A stretch of 6,867 nt of DNA from an uncultured Bacteroidales bacterium (lineage in GTDB: Bacteria > Bacteroidota > Bacteroidia > Bacteroidales > Paludibacteraceae), in assembly GCA_946619625.1 (NCBI GenBank), contig CAMOMF010000208.1, positions 1 through 6,867 of the forward strand, written 5' to 3'. Both the position numbers and the translations under genes were made by a program. Shown in pieces: positions 5,869-6,867 of this stretch; position 1 is the first letter of the stretch, and each line of letters begins with the position of its first letter. Below the pieces are notes generated by a model. That model saw only the letters and a program-made list of their open reading frames with translations, was not told the origin of the DNA and made no database searches.

Positions 5869-6837
5869 TTATAGCGGAAAGCCTTCAGTATGAACAACTG
5901 CCAGCGAATCCGCCGTATCCGTAGCATAAATCAAATAGCATTCAGTTTTGGGTAGTTCACGAATGAGCATAAGCGCCGAATCGGTCCCTAAGACCATACA
6001 AGCCGTAGCCAGTGCATCCGCACGCATGCAAGACGGTGCTACCACGGTGGCGCTGAGCAGGTTATGGTTGACGGGATAACCGGTTCTGGGGTCAATGGTA
6101 TGTGAGCGTCGCATACCGCCTTCGTAGTAGAACTGGCGGTAGTTTCCCGACGTAGCCATGCACAAATTGGTAGATGCAATCACCTCCTGCACTTCGTTCA
6201 CTTGCCCGGACGGGTCGTCAATCGGTTTGGTTATCCCCACCCTCCATGGCTCGCCTTGAGCATTAACACCATGGAGAACGACCTCGCCCCCTATATCCAC
6301 AAGGTAGTTGTCTGCGCCATGCTCGTGCAACAGGTTTGCCACTACGTCGCAGGCTTGCCCCTTGGCAATGGCAGACGCATCAAGTATGTTTTTTACCCCG
6401 CGAAGAGAGTCAATTAGCTCGGGGGTAATTGTTTCGCGGTTTGAGAAACCAAACCCCCAAGCATTTACAAGCGGAGCAACCGTGATATCAAAAGCACCGT
6501 GGGATAAAACGTTTATTTCCTGTGCCGTCTCGTACATGGCGGTGAAATAGTCATCCCACACCGTGTCGCGCCCTTGGTTCAGTACCGAGATAGTGGAGTG
6601 CGGATTGAAGGTGGACAGGCTGGCATCAAACTCTTTCAACCGCTGTAAAATAGCGTCCTCGAGGTCCTCAGAGGCCTGGTAACGGATGTTGTAGTAAGTG
6701 CCGAAAACGGTGCCTTGGTGCTTGTAGTATCGTTGTATGGACGTATGGTCACGAAAAGCGAACAATACAACTCCTCCCAGCACGAGTGCCAGGAGGGTCG
6801 TTACTATTCGTATTTGGCGACTTCGGTCCAGTGTCAT
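5869..6837 (-). CDS. apbE: FAD:protein FMN transferase, membrane-anchored
   Basis: ApbE transfers FMN from FAD to a Ser/Thr of target flavoproteins such as NqrB/NqrC or RnfD/RnfG outside the cytoplasmic membrane. From the ATG at 6837 the protein has 322 residues: one hydrophobic helix (about 10-28), then the ApbE domain with GTVFGTYYNI (42-51), FDITVAPLVNAWGFG (116-130), KGQACDVVANLL (159-170), LVDIGGEVV (179-187), WRVGITKP (198-205), ATSGNYR (228-234), HTIDPRTGYPV (246-256) and RADALATACMVLG (272-284), which includes the metal-binding Asp and Thr. No cysteine follows the helix, so this is a signal-anchored form rather than the usual lipoprotein. A TTG at 6855 would add six residues, but ATG fits better. 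An upstream frame ends NISFE-stop at 6848, ten bases before the ATG; it may be the end of the preceding gene, possibly nqrF. Confidence 0.94.
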   Translation of the reverse strand: MTLDRSRQIRIVTTLLALVLGGVVLFAFRDHTSIQRYYKHQGTVFGTYYNIRYQASEDLEDAILQRLKEFDASLSTFNPHSTISVLNQGRDTVWDDYFTAMYETAQEINVLSHGAFDITVAPLVNAWGFGFSNRETITPELIDSLRGVKNILDASAIAKGQACDVVANLLHEHGADNYLVDIGGEVVLHGVNAQGEPWRVGITKPIDDPSGQVNEVQEVIASTNLCMATSGNYRQFYYEGGMRRSHTIDPRTGYPVNHNLLSATVVAPSCMRADALATACMVLGTDSALMLIRELPKTECYLIYATDTADSLAVVHTEGFPL

Positions 6838-6867
6838 AAAGGACAAATTATTCAAACGAGATGTTGA

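Noticed and set aside
1..6867. Mobile elements, CRISPR arrays, defence or biosynthetic systems, tRNA genes.
   Set aside because: No direct-repeat arrays, transposase-like proteins, terminal inverted repeats or cloverleaf sequences were found; all genes are intact housekeeping genes with normal family sequence.

Overview
The window is ordinary core-genome sequence from a member of the Bacteroidota, most likely the order Bacteroidales. Four things support this: the protein sequences (a Bacteroidota-type LspA with an extra segment between its GNxxD and VVDM motifs, a short AMP nucleosidase, and a DUF4296-type lipoprotein after lspA); A/T-rich start regions without clear Shine-Dalgarno sequences; one very good Bacteroidota-type promoter (TTG at -33, TACCTTTG at -7); and the gene order. 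I cannot name a genus. Every real gene is on the minus strand, so transcription runs from the right end of the window to the left.

Layout in transcription order: apbE (FAD:protein FMN transferase, membrane-anchored), a short AMP nucleosidase, holA (DNA polymerase III delta), metK (S-adenosylmethionine synthetase), lspA (signal peptidase II), a DUF4296-type lipoprotein overlapping lspA, then the ribosomal protein genes rplM (L13), rpsI (S9) and the first 113 codons of rpsB (S2), cut by the left edge. Gaps are short (12, 35, 92 and 28 bases, then an overlap) through the first six genes, so they could be one transcript or two. The ribosomal block has its own promoter, which lies inside the 3' end of the lipoprotein gene.

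Functionally these are mostly unrelated housekeeping genes. One direct link is visible: lspA encodes the protease that cleaves lipoprotein signal peptides, and the overlapping gene encodes a lipoprotein with a lipobox, so enzyme and a likely substrate may be translationally coupled. ApbE attaches FMN to extracytoplasmic or membrane flavoproteins such as Na+-NQR or Rnf subunits.

No mobile element, CRISPR array, tRNA, rRNA or defence system is visible, and I found no previously undescribed system. The points worth a second look are regulatory: the promoter buried in coding sequence, a lipoprotein C-terminal tail that looks like translated promoter DNA, a strongly structured rpsI-rpsB spacer, and a leader hairpin before rplM. 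No gene-free stretch exceeds 300 bases; the longest is the 173-base rpsI-rpsB spacer.
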